Assembly (NCBI GenBank): GCA_009783395.1
Contig: WRHA01000332.1
Span: 1-8,058 of the forward strand
DNA: 8,058 nt
Direction of reading: 5' to 3'
DNA from: Defluviitaleaceae bacterium
Lineage (GTDB): Bacteria > Bacillota > Clostridia > Lachnospirales > WQUN01
The notes beneath the pieces are model-generated. The model was not told the DNA's origin and made no database searches. It worked only from the letters and a program-made list of their open reading frames with translations. The position numbers and the translations under genes were made by a program. Below are positions 6,796 through 8,058 of this stretch, piece after piece. How positions within the stretch are numbered: the stretch's first letter is position 1; each line of letters starts with the position of its first letter.

Positions 6796-8010
6796 TCAAT
6801 CATATATAAATATTACACGACGGGTTTGGCAAGCAAAAATATTTTTGCGGATTACATCCGCGGGAAACAAGACTTCGTTGTCAAATTGTGCGGGTTGATG
6901 GAGGGTGGTTGGGATCTGTAGTTCGTTTTCAAGCGTGTGCTTTGAAATAAAAATTTCGTCATCGAAGAAATATCCGCGGTGGGCAGAGCGCACCCAGCGC
7001 GAGTTCTCCTCGGGGATTTGCGACAGTGACGAGAGCAGTCCCGAAGCCGCCTCGCCATATGCACGTATCAAATTTATTTCTCGCGAAACAGAAAAATCAT
7101 CACTGTACATACGTGAAAGCGTAAGCACATCGGCGTACGCAATCAGCCCCACACGCGGGAAATTTTCAAGCGCGGCATAAATTCGCCCGATTTCCGCCGC
7201 CGCTTCATTTATACGATACGAATAATCCCCACGCGTAAAATGGCTTACCCCAAGCGGCAAAACCATAATCGGCTTGTACTCCTGAAAAGCGGCATAAAAC
7301 TGCTCAAACCCCGTCATCACATCCGTAAAACCTTCCTCCGCACACCAATCTGCCAAAAGCGGCAACGCAACCCAATCCGCCGCAAAATGCCCGGGATAAA
7401 ACGCACTTTGCGGCGTCGCAGAATAACAAGGCGCGGCCCACACAAAAGCCGCCGTCGGCGCATGTGCCAAAAACGCATTTCGCACCATGCGAAAAAGTAT
7501 GGTAAACTCCGCCGGCATCAAATCATGCTCGGGATAGAACACAACAAACATCGGCATGTTAAACGATCCAAGCCTTTGCGCCAAAATAATCGCAAGCTCA
7601 ATCTCCGGAATATCCATAACATCCGCATTCTCCGGCGGATGTACAACAAACATAGGCGTCGCCAGCGACGAAATACAGTGCAAAAGCCACGCAATATCTA
7701 TATCATCCCCCAAATAAACCTCGTTTACATAAACCGCGTGTCGCATCCCCGCCGCATACTCAAATCCCCGTATCCCCGCGTCCGGCGAAATCCACGCCGC
7801 CGCATACGCACCCTCCGTCGGCTCGTACATAGCAAAATTTACGCCCTCACGCCGAAAAAACACATCAAACGCCAACGGCTCAGTTTCACCGCCGTTTTCT
7901 TCGCTTTCCAACAACAAAATATCCTGCGTATATCCAATAAATCGCGGCGGATTATCGGTTGCGCAGGCGGTTAAAAGTATGAAGAGGGTTAGGGCTAGGA
8001 GTTTTTTCAT
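6796..8010 (-). CDS. Lipoprotein with a GH26-like TIM-barrel appearance, probably not an active hydrolase
   Basis: 404 residues. The N-terminus MKKLLALTLFILLTAC ends in a lipobox (LTAC, Cys16), so the mature protein should be lipid-anchored on the outside of the membrane. Several segments resemble glycoside hydrolase family 26 (beta-mannanase-like): the MPMFVVFYPEHD strand (152-163) where family members have the acid/base Glu in HEMNG, AAFVWAAPC (187-195) for the usual WxWxPN, FYPGHFAADWVALPL (204-218) for YYPGDDYVDWVGID, and KPIMVLPLG (246-254) for KPxxxxEFG. The last lacks the nucleophile Glu, so catalysis as in the family looks lost. A small segment from about 340 to 404 after the barrel is unassigned. 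No good ribosome binding site is seen before the ATG (8008-8010). It reads toward dnaA and ends at the edge of oriC. The fold call is by eye from motifs, and the function is unknown. Confidence 0.65.
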   Translation of the reverse strand: MKKLLALTLFILLTACATDNPPRFIGYTQDILLLESEENGGETEPLAFDVFFRREGVNFAMYEPTEGAYAAAWISPDAGIRGFEYAAGMRHAVYVNEVYLGDDIDIAWLLHCISSLATPMFVVHPPENADVMDIPEIELAIILAQRLGSFNMPMFVVFYPEHDLMPAEFTILFRMVRNAFLAHAPTAAFVWAAPCYSATPQSAFYPGHFAADWVALPLLADWCAEEGFTDVMTGFEQFYAAFQEYKPIMVLPLGVSHFTRGDYSYRINEAAAEIGRIYAALENFPRVGLIAYADVLTLSRMYSDDFSVSREINLIRAYGEAASGLLSSLSQIPEENSRWVRSAHRGYFFDDEIFISKHTLENELQIPTTLHQPAQFDNEVLFPADVIRKNIFACQTRRVIFIYD

Positions 8011-8027
8011 TTTTTAAGGTCGTGGGG

Positions 8028-8058
8028 GAAAACTTTTTTTTGGAAAAAAAAAGTTTTC
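8028..8058. repeat. Perfect AT-rich inverted repeat at the window edge
   Basis: GAAAAC followed by eight T, then GG, then nine A and GTTTTC: arms of 14 bases pair perfectly. It begins 18 bp upstream of the lipoprotein start and is preceded by five G (8023-8027 plus 8028), so a run of C may follow outside the window. On either strand it could end transcription, as a stem with T runs, or be a dispersed intergenic repeat. The window ends too early to tell. Confidence 0.6.

Noticed and set aside
7240..7974. Plus-strand 244-codon frame rich in Arg and Lys
   Set aside because: It is antisense to the lipoprotein gene; the low-complexity basic composition is typical of a shadow frame.

Overview
The window is the replication-origin neighbourhood of a bacterial chromosome. 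It carries dnaA, dnaN, recF and gyrB, all on the minus strand and in that transcriptional order, with an oriC-like cluster of DnaA boxes just upstream of dnaA. A bacillota (Clostridia-like) origin is most likely. The reasons are the gene order, the strong GGAG-type ribosome binding sites, a 640-residue GyrB without the large insertion of proteobacterial GyrB, a classic lipobox lipoprotein, and DnaA boxes on both sides of dnaA as in Bacillus. I cannot name a genus. Several features suggest an uncultured clostridial lineage.

Layout from right to left (direction of transcription): an AT-rich perfect palindrome at the right edge (8028-8058); a lipoprotein with a TIM-barrel look resembling glycoside hydrolase family 26 but without the usual nucleophile motif (6796-8010); oriC with four good DnaA boxes and a tandem AT-rich 12-mer (6661-6787); dnaA (5324-6643, TTG start); a 250-bp spacer with a second pair of DnaA boxes and a GC-rich double-hairpin repeat (5074-5323); dnaN (3964-5073); recF only 3 bp later (2881-3960); a plus-strand gene for a small PH-like protein with a zinc-knuckle motif, facing recF and overlapping its 3' end (2467-2979); divergent promoters (about 2376-2437); gyrB (367-2289); and the 5' part of a secreted, probably CAP-domain protein (1-346, running off the window).

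How it works together: DnaA binds the boxes and melts the AT-rich repeats; DnaN is the sliding clamp loaded at the new forks; RecF handles gaps at stalled forks; gyrase B powers removal of positive supercoils. The core genes look intact and ordinary. The accessory content is less usual: the two small genes normally seen in this cluster in Bacillus (the S4-domain gene between dnaN and recF, and remB between recF and gyrB) are absent, the recF-gyrB gap holds an opposite-strand PH-like gene instead, and gyrA does not directly follow gyrB. I did not find a clearly new multi-gene system. The best leads are the PH-like gene, the oriC-adjacent GH26-like lipoprotein and the repeat inserted between the dnaA-dnaN DnaA boxes.
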